A model generated the notes under the pieces. That model saw only the letters and a program-made list of their open reading frames with translations. It was not told the DNA's origin and ran no database searches. A stretch of 64,000 nucleotides of DNA from an uncultured Psychrobacter sp. (GTDB lineage: Bacteria > Pseudomonadota > Gammaproteobacteria > Pseudomonadales > Moraxellaceae): the NCBI GenBank assembly GCA_947495055.1, contig CANLXO010000002.1:186001-250000 (forward strand). The letters are read 5' to 3'. The position numbers and the translations under genes were made by a program. Numbering within the stretch: position 1 is the first letter of the stretch; each line of letters opens with the position of its first letter. Below, piece after piece: positions 16,665 to 23,819 of the stretch.

Positions 16665-18941
16665 ATGACACATATCGATAAGATTCAAGTAACCAAACGC
16701 GACGGACGCCTCGAGCCTATAGATTTGGATAAAATCCACAAGGTCATCGAGTGGGCAGCGGATGGACTCGATAATGTGTCAGTGTCGCAAGTGGAGCTCA
16801 AATCACACATTCAGTTCTATGAAGGCATCAAAACCCGCGATATCCACGAAACTATCATCAAGTCAGCCGCTGATCTCATCTCAGAGGATACGCCCGACTA
16901 TCAGTACCTCGCCGCTCGCCTTGCAATCTTCCATCTGCGCAAGATCGCCTACAACCAGTTTGAGCCGCCGCATCTGTTTGATCATGTCACGGCCCTCACC
17001 CATGCAGGTAAGTACGATGAGCATATCCTAGCTGATTATAGCCGTAGCGAGTTTGATGAGTTAGAGGCCTACCTAGATCACTGGCGCGATATGAATCTGG
17101 CTTACGCCGCCGTTGAGCAAATGGCAGGTAAGTACCTCGTGCAAGACCGCGTGTCAAAGACGGTGTACGAGAGCCCGCAGTTTCTCTATATGCTCGTCGG
17201 TATGTGTTTGTTTGCCAGCTACGACAAATCTAACCGTTTAGACTTCGTCAAGCGCTTCTATGATGCAACTTCACAATTTAAAATCTCACTGCCCACGCCG
17301 ATCATGTCGGGCGTACGCACGCCATCACGCCAGTTCAGCTCGTGCGTGCTCATTGAGTGCGGTGATAGCCTTGATTCCATTAACGCCACTACCAGCGCTA
17401 TCGTGCGCTATGTATCGCAGCGCGCCGGCATCGGTATCAACGCTGGCCGTATTCGCGCCCTTGGTAGCCCTATCCGTGGCGGTGAAGCGCAGCATACCGG
17501 CTGTATCCCATTCTATAAGCTGTTTCAAACGGCAGTAAAATGCTGCTCACAAGGCGGCGTACGTGGTGGTGCAGCGACGCTGTTCTACCCGCTATGGCAC
17601 TTAGAAGTGGAATCACTTCTTGTCCTCAAAAACAACCGCGGCGTCGAGGACAACCGCGTACGTCATATGGATTACGGCGTACAGATTAATAAAACCCTGT
17701 ATACACGTCTGATCAAAGGTCAGGACATCACTCTATTCTCCCCTGATGATACTCCAGGTCTGTACGATGCCTTCTTTGAAGATCAAGACAAGTTCGAAGA
17801 GTTATATACTAAGTACGAAGGTGACGCGTCTATCCGTCAGCGCCAAATACCAGCGGCAGACCTATTTAGCCTGATGATGCAAGAGCGCGCCAGCACGGGT
17901 CGTATCTACATCCAAAACGTCGATCATTGCAACACCCATAGCCCGTTTGATGCGACAGTTGCGCCGATTCGCCAGTCCAACTTGTGTATGGAGATTGCCC
18001 TACCGACCAAGCCGCTTGATAACATCAATGATGAAGAGGGTGAGATCGCCCTATGTACCCTATCGGCAGTCAATCTAGGCAAAGTCGATAACGTCAGCGA
18101 TATCGAAGAGCCAGCCGAACTGATCGTGCGTGCGCTCGACGCCCTACTCGACTATCAAGACTATCCCGTCAAAGCCGCTCATAACGGCAGCATGCGTCGC
18201 CGTACCCTCGGTGTGGGCGTCATTAACTATGCCTATTACCTTGCGAAGAATGGCGTACGCTATTCAGACGACTCAGCATTGGGTCTCACCCATCAAACGT
18301 TTGAAGCCTTGCAGTACTATCTACTCAAAGCCTCAAATAAACTGGCGAAAGAGCAAGGCGCGTGCCCTGCCTTTAACGAGACGACCTATTCGCAAGGTAT
18401 CTTGCCGATTGACACCTATAAAAAGGACTTGGATAAGATTTGCCAAGAGCCATTGCATATGGACTGGGAGACCTTGCGCGGCGAGATTACCGAACATGGT
18501 CTACGCAACTCGACCCTCACTGCACTGATGCCCTCTGAAACTTCTAGTCAGATTGCTAATGCTACTAACGGTATCGAGCCACCACGCGGTCTAGTGTCTA
18601 TCAAAGCGTCCAAAGATGGCATCCTCAAGCAAGTGGTGCCAGAGATTGAAAAATTACGCGGTCAATACGAGCTACTGTGGCAAATGCCAAACAACGATGG
18701 CTATATCAAGCTCGTCGCTATTATGCAAAAGTTCGTCGATCAAAGTATCTCAGCCAACACCAACTACGACCCGGTGCGTTATGAAGGTGGTCGTGTGCCG
18801 ATGAAGATATTGCTTAAGGATCTACTCAACGCCTATAAGCTTGGCGTAAAGACGTTGTATTATCACAACACGCGTGATGGTGCCAATGACGCGCAAGCGG
18901 ATATGGAAGATGATTGTGCTGGTGGGGCTTGTAAGATTTGA
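16665..18941 (+). CDS. nrdA: Ribonucleoside-diphosphate reductase class Ia, alpha subunit
   Basis: Reduces ribonucleotides to deoxyribonucleotides with the NrdB radical subunit. The start at 16665 is preferred because GAGGGA lies five bases upstream; an ATG at 16653 is in frame but poorly placed. The N-terminus is an ATP-cone (IQVTKRDGRLEPIDLDKI), so dATP inhibition is expected. Catalytic-core motifs include SSCVLIECGDSLDSI, the NLCMEIALPT segment and MPSETSSQIANATNGIEPP. The C-terminal tail ends CAGGACKI, matching the shuttling cysteine pair of E. coli NrdA. Length (758) is normal. Unusually, nrdB is about 3.3 kb downstream, separated by a defence and toxin-antitoxin block. Confidence 0.97.
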   Translation: MTHIDKIQVTKRDGRLEPIDLDKIHKVIEWAADGLDNVSVSQVELKSHIQFYEGIKTRDIHETIIKSAADLISEDTPDYQYLAARLAIFHLRKIAYNQFEPPHLFDHVTALTHAGKYDEHILADYSRSEFDELEAYLDHWRDMNLAYAAVEQMAGKYLVQDRVSKTVYESPQFLYMLVGMCLFASYDKSNRLDFVKRFYDATSQFKISLPTPIMSGVRTPSRQFSSCVLIECGDSLDSINATTSAIVRYVSQRAGIGINAGRIRALGSPIRGGEAQHTGCIPFYKLFQTAVKCCSQGGVRGGAATLFYPLWHLEVESLLVLKNNRGVEDNRVRHMDYGVQINKTLYTRLIKGQDITLFSPDDTPGLYDAFFEDQDKFEELYTKYEGDASIRQRQIPAADLFSLMMQERASTGRIYIQNVDHCNTHSPFDATVAPIRQSNLCMEIALPTKPLDNINDEEGEIALCTLSAVNLGKVDNVSDIEEPAELIVRALDALLDYQDYPVKAAHNGSMRRRTLGVGVINYAYYLAKNGVRYSDDSALGLTHQTFEALQYYLLKASNKLAKEQGACPAFNETTYSQGILPIDTYKKDLDKICQEPLHMDWETLRGEITEHGLRNSTLTALMPSETSSQIANATNGIEPPRGLVSIKASKDGILKQVVPEIEKLRGQYELLWQMPNNDGYIKLVAIMQKFVDQSISANTNYDPVRYEGGRVPMKILLKDLLNAYKLGVKTLYYHNTRDGANDAQADMEDDCAGGACKI

Positions 18942-18977
18942 GAACCGTTAAAAAATTGCATGCCAATTTTAGGTTCG

Positions 18978-19009
18978 CAAGAGAAATTCTTTAAATAGAA
19001 TTTCTCTTG
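18978..19009. terminator. Perfect 13-bp hairpin after nrdA
   Basis: CAAGAGAAATTCT (18978-18990) pairs perfectly with 18997-19009 across a TTAAAT loop. It is AT-rich and followed by TTAATT rather than a long T-run, so it may be an attenuating terminator or mark the left edge of the inserted block. Confidence 0.65.
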
Positions 19010-19041
19010 TTAATTCTTCAAACCCTCAGTCAAGGTATATT

Positions 19042-19944
19042 ATGAGTAAATTTTCAGAACAAACTTTAAGAAGTTGGGAGCGACCAGCAAGTGAGAGTGA
19101 AGAACAACGCATCTCAAATGCGATAAGAATGATTAAAGAGGCTATTAATTCGTCTGAAGTCTTAAAGACAAGACGAAATAATATTGAAGTATTTATTCAA
19201 GGGTCTTATGAAAATAATACTAACGTAAGAGCGAACAGTGATATAGACGTTTGCGTAATGTTAAAAAAACCTTTCTATAGTGAATATCCTGCTAGTTACA
19301 ATAGAAATGATTATGGATTTACAAAAGGTGATTACAGCTTTACGGATTTCAGACGAGAATTGCTCATTGCCCTAAGAGGTAAGTTTTCAGATGTCGAAGT
19401 TGGTAATAAGTCTTTAAAGATATCTAGTAATTCGCATAGAGTTGAAGCTGACGCTGTACCTACATTTCAATATAGGAACTATAAACAGAATAATAGTTAT
19501 AACCCTAACTCTTTTGTCGAGGGTGTTAAGTTTTTTTCAAACAGTCAACAAGAGATAATAAACTATCCTAAACAGCATGTTAATAATGGAAAAATTAAAA
19601 ACGAAGTTACGCAACGAAGATTTAAAAGGCTTGTCAGAGTTGTCAAACGAATTAGACATCAAATGATTAAAGAACATCAACCAGTTGATAATGCTATTAG
19701 TTCATTCTTGATAGAGTGTCTAATCTGGAATTTACCAAATAATATTATCAATATTGATTGTCCTACTGAACGTTTAAGACAAGCTATAATATATCTTTAC
19801 GACGCAACGCTTAATGAGAGCAAACCTAAAGATTGGAAAGAAGTGTCAAATATACTACCTTTATTTGATAGCACAAGAAAATGGAATATTTCAAAGACTA
19901 ATTCATTCTTAATACAGATGTGGCGTTTCTTAGAGTTTAAATAA
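19042..19944 (+). CDS. CD-NTase (cGAS/DncV-like nucleotidyltransferase) of a CBASS system
   Basis: A 300-residue enzyme of the bacterial cGAS/DncV-like family, which makes cyclic oligonucleotide signals after phage infection. The polymerase-beta-type active site is intact: FIQGSYENNTNV (Gly54-Ser55), SDIDVCVML (Asp67 and Asp69) and a third acidic position in RVEADAVP (Asp137). The C-terminal half is helical, as in this family. Its stop codon overlaps the next gene's start by one base (TAATG), so the effector is translationally coupled. No Cap2/Cap3, HORMA or TRIP13 genes are present, so it is a minimal (type I) operon. The coding sequence is clearly more AT-rich than nrdA and nrdB, which suggests horizontal transfer. 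The clade and nucleotide product cannot be assigned by eye. Confidence 0.88.
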   Translation: MSKFSEQTLRSWERPASESEEQRISNAIRMIKEAINSSEVLKTRRNNIEVFIQGSYENNTNVRANSDIDVCVMLKKPFYSEYPASYNRNDYGFTKGDYSFTDFRRELLIALRGKFSDVEVGNKSLKISSNSHRVEADAVPTFQYRNYKQNNSYNPNSFVEGVKFFSNSQQEIINYPKQHVNNGKIKNEVTQRRFKRLVRVVKRIRHQMIKEHQPVDNAISSFLIECLIWNLPNNIINIDCPTERLRQAIIYLYDATLNESKPKDWKEVSNILPLFDSTRKWNISKTNSFLIQMWRFLEFK

Positions 19945-20603
19945 TGAAATATCTAAATACTAAACTTTATATTTGGGCTTTGATAATTATTTCATCAATA
20001 ATCTATGGAGTATACTTTGTTTTTTCCTCATCTTATGCTAAGTATGAAAATTTTTCAGACTTTCTAAAACCATTATCAATTGTTGTAATGGTAGATGCCT
20101 TCATAGTTAGCATATTTGTCAAGTGGCTCTGGAAATTGAAATTACTCTACCCTTGGTTTGTTCCATTTCCTGATCTGAACGGTACTTGGAAAGGGGTTCT
20201 AAAGTCGAACTGGAGATGTCCGAATACTGGAAAAAAATCGAACGAAATACCGACAATCTTAACTATTAATCAAACATTTACTAATGTTAGTTGCGTAATG
20301 AGAACTGGTGAAATGTGTAGTGAAAGCTTCACTAGTGGTTTTATTCTGAATTTAGAAACAGATAGTACACATATTGTTTACTCATATAAAAGCGACCCTA
20401 AAGCAGATATTAAATATAGAAGTGCTCCACATTTTGGAACTGCCAAGCTTTCAGTTGTGAATAACAAATCAATGTTAGATGGTGAATATTGGTCTAGTAG
20501 AGAGACAACAGGAACAATTCATCTTAAATTTTGGAAAAAAGAAAAGTTGGATATTTACTTAGATGAGTTTGGGGAACATCCGATGTCTACTTTAGATAAG
20601 TAA
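19944..20603 (+). CDS. Cap15-type CBASS effector (two membrane helices plus beta-barrel sensor)
   Basis: A 219-residue membrane protein. Two N-terminal transmembrane segments (about residues 8-29, YIWALIIISSIIYGVYFVFS, and 42-64, PLSIVVMVDAFIVSIFVKWLW) lead into a beta-strand-rich soluble domain beginning PFPDLNGTWKGVL. This is the architecture of the 2TM/beta-strand-rich effectors named Cap15, known to bind cyclic dinucleotides, oligomerise and damage the inner membrane to cause abortive infection. The start overlaps the CD-NTase stop by one base, the usual synthase-effector arrangement. Base composition is AT-rich like its partner. The family assignment rests on topology, the GTW motif and the genetic pairing. 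Confidence 0.82.
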   Translation: MKYLNTKLYIWALIIISSIIYGVYFVFSSSYAKYENFSDFLKPLSIVVMVDAFIVSIFVKWLWKLKLLYPWFVPFPDLNGTWKGVLKSNWRCPNTGKKSNEIPTILTINQTFTNVSCVMRTGEMCSESFTSGFILNLETDSTHIVYSYKSDPKADIKYRSAPHFGTAKLSVVNNKSMLDGEYWSSRETTGTIHLKFWKKEKLDIYLDEFGEHPMSTLDK

Positions 20604-21260
20604 GGCTAGTTGTAGGGTGAGCCCAGCAGGCGTAGGTTGTGTGAAGCTTGCGACACCCAACACTTTAAATAGATAATCTGTTGGGTCTCGTTCCTCGACA
20701 CCAACCTACTTTTGAATCGTAGCATTTGTTGTAGACTGGATCTGTAACTTTGCAAAAGCCAAATGCTGGGTTAAAAACCCAGCCTACGCAAAAAACTACT
20801 CAATTCCATAGCTGATGTTTGCTCGTGTTGTAGGGTGCGTTCCACGCACCGTGATACGAAGATAAGCTTTGAAGATGTGCGTAGGGTGGGTTAGCTCAAG
20901 CGTAACCCACCAATAGTTCCAAAATTGAATTTAATGGTGCTTAAAAAGCACCCTACAAAAGAAACTACAAACCAAGCGCAAAAGGCAAAGTTATTAAGAA
21001 AGACCAACTCTGCCCTAAAGATGTCGTTTAGTCCCTGAGCGAGGAAACAACGAAGCACTGCTTCGTCCGAGTGCAAGAGAATTTACATTTTCGTAAATTC
21101 TAAAACGGTATCCTGCCAACGCTGATGGCTAGGCAGATACAAGCGGTAGGCGGGATTAGCTACCGCACATATTTAAAATTAACACAGTAACAAATAAGAC
21201 CTAATTTTCGTGCTAAAATCAGCCCTATATTTAGGACACAATATTAGCGGAGAATGAATC
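20604..21260. repeat. Cluster of GTAGGG-type palindromic repeats between CBASS and toxin-antitoxin genes
   Basis: About 650 bases with no credible gene, packed with short hairpins. Visible units are CTGGGTT/AACCCAG (20766-20782), GGTGCGT/ACGCACC (20834-20850), GGTGGGTTA/TAACCCACC (20885-20911), GGTGCTT/AAGCACC (20936-20952) and AGAATTTAC/GTAAATTCT (21078-21101). Several share a flanking TAGGG or CCCTA, in both orientations (20612, 20831, 20882, and inverted at 20951). Two related stretches (20632-20661 and 20679-20709) carry GTTGGGT/ACCCAAC-like parts. This resembles REP-like repeats or MITE remnants and is typical of a recombination-prone boundary. Confidence 0.75.
21224..21235. promoter_or_regulatory. 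Possible antitoxin operator
   Basis: A short palindrome, CCTATATTTAGG, lies 25 bases before the antitoxin start. YefM/Phd-type antitoxins are known to bind such sites and repress their own operons. Binding here is inferred only from position. Confidence 0.35.
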
Positions 21261-21512
21261 ATGCAACCGATATTTGCGACACAGACAGCCAGTATCTCAG
21301 AGCTAAAAAACAACCCGTCTGCTTTAATCAAACAGTCAGATGGTGAATCTGTGGCTATTTTAAACCATAATAAACCCGTGGCTTACTTAGTTTCCACAGA
21401 CATGTACGAGCGTATGATGGAGGCGATGGACGATATGGCACTTAGCCAAACCGTTGACACACGGATGAATGATGGGCAGATACCTGTAAAGGTCACATTG
21501 GATGACTTATAA
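21261..21512 (+). CDS. Type II antitoxin, Phd/YefM family
   Basis: An 83-residue protein with the Phd/YefM layout: an N-terminal DNA-binding part (ISELKNNPSALIKQSDGESVAILNHNKPVAYLVS, here split by eye into SxxxLKxNP and the NxxPVAYLV strand) followed by MYERMMEAMDD and an unstructured acidic C-terminus (PVKVTLDDL) that would wrap the toxin. GGAGA is seven bases upstream. The toxin start lies inside its last codons (11-base overlap), the classical arrangement for co-translation. It should neutralise the RelE-like toxin and autoregulate the operon. Confidence 0.9.
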   Translation: MQPIFATQTASISELKNNPSALIKQSDGESVAILNHNKPVAYLVSTDMYERMMEAMDDMALSQTVDTRMNDGQIPVKVTLDDL

Positions 21513-21789
21513 TCTTGAGTTTCATCCTTTGGCATTAAAAGAGTGGAAAAAGATAGCGCCAAACATTCAGCAGCAGTTTAAGAAAAAACTACGACAGCGC
21601 TTATCTAACCCTCATGTGCCAGCGTCAAAGCTCTCGGGACATACAGACACTTATAAGATCAAGTTACGCACCATAGGCTACCGGCTGGTGTATACCGTAA
21701 AAGATGATGTAGTAGTGGTTTATGTGCTAGCCGTAGGTAAAAGAGAAAACAACAAAGTGTATGATAGCCTGACAACGCGTAAGCGTTAA
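21502..21789 (+). CDS. Type II toxin, RelE/ParE family
   Basis: A 95-residue basic protein with the RelE/ParE fold: YNLEFHPLALKEWKKIAPNIQQQFKKKL, then the LSGHTDTYKIKLRTIGYRLVYTV core and the terminal strand VVVVYVLAVGKREN. In true RelE toxins these basic and aromatic residues cleave mRNA on the ribosome; Arg in YRLVYTV and the KREN segment are in the right places. The length and partner fit RelE of the YefM/RelE or RelBE group. It lies in the accessory block between CBASS and nrdB and may stabilise that block against loss. Confidence 0.9.
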   Translation: MTYNLEFHPLALKEWKKIAPNIQQQFKKKLRQRLSNPHVPASKLSGHTDTYKIKLRTIGYRLVYTVKDDVVVVYVLAVGKRENNKVYDSLTTRKR

Positions 21790-21813
21790 TGAAACGTACT
21801 ATTAAATCTTAGC

Positions 21814-21842
21814 ATTTTAAGCTCAAGCTTGATGACTATAAT
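21814..21842 (+). promoter_or_regulatory. Candidate promoter for the unknown gene and possibly nrdB
   Basis: A perfect TATAAT at 21837-21842, with a weak TTTTAA 16 bases upstream (21815-21820), precedes a well-formed GGAGGT and GTG start at 21876. If active it could supply transcription of nrdB and yfaE independent of the nrdA promoter. Confidence 0.4.
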
Positions 21843-21875
21843 AAAGATGGCACAAAAACGACGGAGGTCACAGAC

Positions 21876-22226
21876 GTGAGCTATACCGCAATTATCAAAG
21901 ATGGTGGGCTCTTTATCCCAAATGTGTTTGCAGACCTAGACGAGGGTGGCTCTCTTATCGTACAAGTAGAGCTGGATTTGGACGAGGTACGCGCGCAACT
22001 TGAGACCAATGACGCACTTAAAGCGGTAAAAACCGTGAAGAAGTCGTCTAAAAGACCTGCAAAAAGAGCAGCATCAAAACAGGCGCAAAACCCTGATGCG
22101 CGTGACACTGGTAAGGGTCATATCGGTGAGCTGGCAGGACTCGATGATCGAGAGTTGAGCGAGATTATAAAAGCCTATATGAATGATGAACCAGTATCCT
22201 CGCAGATATCTTTAGAGAATTTATAA
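21876..22226 (+). CDS. Hypothetical protein, small with Lys/Ala-rich linker
   Basis: A 116-residue product beginning at GTG, supported by GGAGGT seven bases upstream. I do not recognise the family. The N-terminus (SYTAIIKDGGLFIPNVF) looks like a short beta-hairpin of the kind seen in some small DNA-binding or antitoxin-like proteins, followed by EGGSLIVQVELDLDEV. A basic Lys/Ala-rich linker (about residues 48-70, KTVKKSSKRPAKRAASK) leads to an acidic helical end (LDDRELSEIIKAYM). It lies 86 bases after the RelE toxin and 42 before nrdB. It could be a further antitoxin-type protein, but nothing shows this. Confidence 0.65.
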   Translation: MSYTAIIKDGGLFIPNVFADLDEGGSLIVQVELDLDEVRAQLETNDALKAVKTVKKSSKRPAKRAASKQAQNPDARDTGKGHIGELAGLDDRELSEIIKAYMNDEPVSSQISLENL

Positions 22227-22268
22227 CCCTTAACTATTAACCACCGCATAACCACTAAAGGCAGTCTC

Positions 22269-23402
22269 ATGACGTATTCAATCTTTAATCAAACCCCAAA
22301 TGACGCGATGAAAGAGCCGATGTTTTTTGGTCAGCCCGTTAATATCGCCCGCTATGACCAACAAAAGCATCCAATTTTTGAGCAATTGATTGAAAAGCAG
22401 CTGTCGTTTTTTTGGCGTCCTGAGGAGGTTGACGTCTCACGTGATCGTATCGATTATGGCAATCTGTCCTCGCATGAGCAGCATATTTTTATTAGTAATC
22501 TAAAATACCAGACCCTACTCGACTCTATTCAAGGTCGTAGCCCTAATATTGTACTGCTGCCACTGGTATCTATCCCTGAGCTTGAGACGTGGATTGAGAC
22601 CTGGTCATTTAGCGAGACCATTCACTCGCGCAGCTATACTCATATCATTCGTAATATCGTTAATGACCCAGGTATCGTGTTCGATGACATTATGCAGAAC
22701 GAGCATATCTTAGAGCGCGCCTCCGACATCGCTGAGTATTACGATGAGCTGTATCGCAACTCGCAGCTCTATAGTCTGTACGGTACGGGTACGCATAATA
22801 TCAATGGCAAAGAGATTACGATTGATTTGCGCTCTTTAAAGAAGCAATTATACTTGTGCATTATGGCAGTCAACGTCCTTGAGGCCATTCGCTTTTATGT
22901 ATCATTCGCCTGCTCGTTTGCCTTTGCTGAGCGCAAACTGATGGAAGGCAATGCCAAAATTATCAAACTCATTGCGCGTGATGAGGCGCTGCATCTAACG
23001 GGTACGCAGCATATGCTCAATCTTATGCGTCATGGTAAAGACGACCCTGAGATGGTGGAGATCGCCAAAGAGTGTCATAGCCAAGGAATTGAAATCTTCC
23101 GTAAAGCGGCGGAACAAGAAAAAGAATGGGCGGGTTATCTATTCAAAGACGGCTCGATGATCGGTCTCAATAAAGACATTTTGTGCCAGTATATTGAGTA
23201 CATTACCAATCTGCGTATGGAAGCGGTTGGTTTGCCGTCTGCGTTCCCAAACTCAAAGTCTAACCCGATTCCGTGGATCAATACGTGGCTGTCGTCAGAC
23301 AACGTGCAAGTCGCGCCGCAAGAGACGGAGATTAGCTCGTATCTGGTCGGTCAGATAGATTCAGACTTATCAGAGAGTGATTTTGATGACTTTGAGTTGT
23401 AA
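22269..23402 (+). CDS. nrdB: Ribonucleoside-diphosphate reductase class Ia, beta subunit
   Basis: Holds the diiron-tyrosyl radical used by NrdA. The ligands align with E. coli NrdB: Asp85 (LLDSIQGR), Glu116, His119 and radical Tyr123 ([15 protein letters not shown]). A second metal-ligand set is in [14 protein letters not shown]. The C-terminal tail ends SDFDDFEL, the type of peptide that docks on NrdA. Length (377) is normal. The ferredoxin gene yfaE follows after about 60 bases. No NrdR-like box is seen just upstream, unlike nrdA, so regulation of the two subunits may have been uncoupled by the block between them. Confidence 0.97.
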   Translation: MTYSIFNQTPNDAMKEPMFFGQPVNIARYDQQKHPIFEQLIEKQLSFFWRPEEVDVSRDRIDYGNLSSHEQHIFISNLKYQTLLDSIQGRSPNIVLLPLVSIPELETWIETWSFSETIHSRSYTHIIRNIVNDPGIVFDDIMQNEHILERASDIAEYYDELYRNSQLYSLYGTGTHNINGKEITIDLRSLKKQLYLCIMAVNVLEAIRFYVSFACSFAFAERKLMEGNAKIIKLIARDEALHLTGTQHMLNLMRHGKDDPEMVEIAKECHSQGIEIFRKAAEQEKEWAGYLFKDGSMIGLNKDILCQYIEYITNLRMEAVGLPSAFPNSKSNPIPWINTWLSSDNVQVAPQETEISSYLVGQIDSDLSESDFDDFEL

Positions 23403-23465
23403 GCTTTGAGTACGATATCGTTAAACAATAACAGATATAGACAAGCAGCACATATAGGCTCAATT

Positions 23466-23732
23466 ATGACATGGGTAAAGACCAGCAAAAAACAGTTCTA
23501 CTTGCATGACGGTGAGAGCTTGCTTGATGGCCTGCTGCGTACCGGTCATGAGGTGAATTTTCAATGCCGTGAGGGTTATTGTGGCAGCTGCCGCGTGCGC
23601 CGTATTGAGAGCTCCCATCCTGTGGACTACCCTTTTGTGCCGCTAGCTATGATAGAAGAAGATGAGATACTACCCTGCTGCTGCACGGTACAGGGCGTCA
23701 TCCATATCAGTCATGAGTTTATTGAAAGATAA
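23466..23732 (+). CDS. yfaE: 2Fe-2S ferredoxin, NrdB cofactor maintenance (YfaE-like)
   Basis: An 88-residue ferredoxin. The cysteine pattern FQCREGYCGSC (Cys34, Cys39, Cys42) followed by LPCCC about 30 residues later binds a plant-type 2Fe-2S cluster, and the protein looks very like E. coli YfaE, which reduces the NrdB diiron site. The ATG at 23466 gives the normal length; a TTG at 23406 in the same frame would add 20 residues without similarity. It directly follows nrdB and precedes a strong bidirectional terminator. Confidence 0.9.
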   Translation: MTWVKTSKKQFYLHDGESLLDGLLRTGHEVNFQCREGYCGSCRVRRIESSHPVDYPFVPLAMIEEDEILPCCCTVQGVIHISHEFIER

Positions 23733-23762
23733 CAGGCCAAATGTCATCGTTAAGAAATCGTT

Positions 23763-23802
23763 AAAAAAACGCGCCGCCCTAACAAGGACAGCGCGTTTTT
23801 TG
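23763..23802. terminator. Bidirectional terminator between yfaE and the htrA-type protease gene
   Basis: A stem AAAAAACGCGC (23764-23774) with GCGCGTTTTTT (23791-23801) encloses a 16-base loop. A-runs and T-runs on the two sides allow it to serve both convergent genes. Confidence 0.85.
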
Positions 23803-23819
23803 TGATCTACGGTTACTCT

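Noticed and set aside
20891..21076. Minus-strand frame in the repeat cluster
   Set aside because: It is made of palindromic repeat sequence and a stray open frame; nothing like a protein domain is seen.
20604..21260. CRISPR array
   Set aside because: The repeated units differ in sequence and spacing and each is a hairpin; there are no evenly spaced identical repeats.
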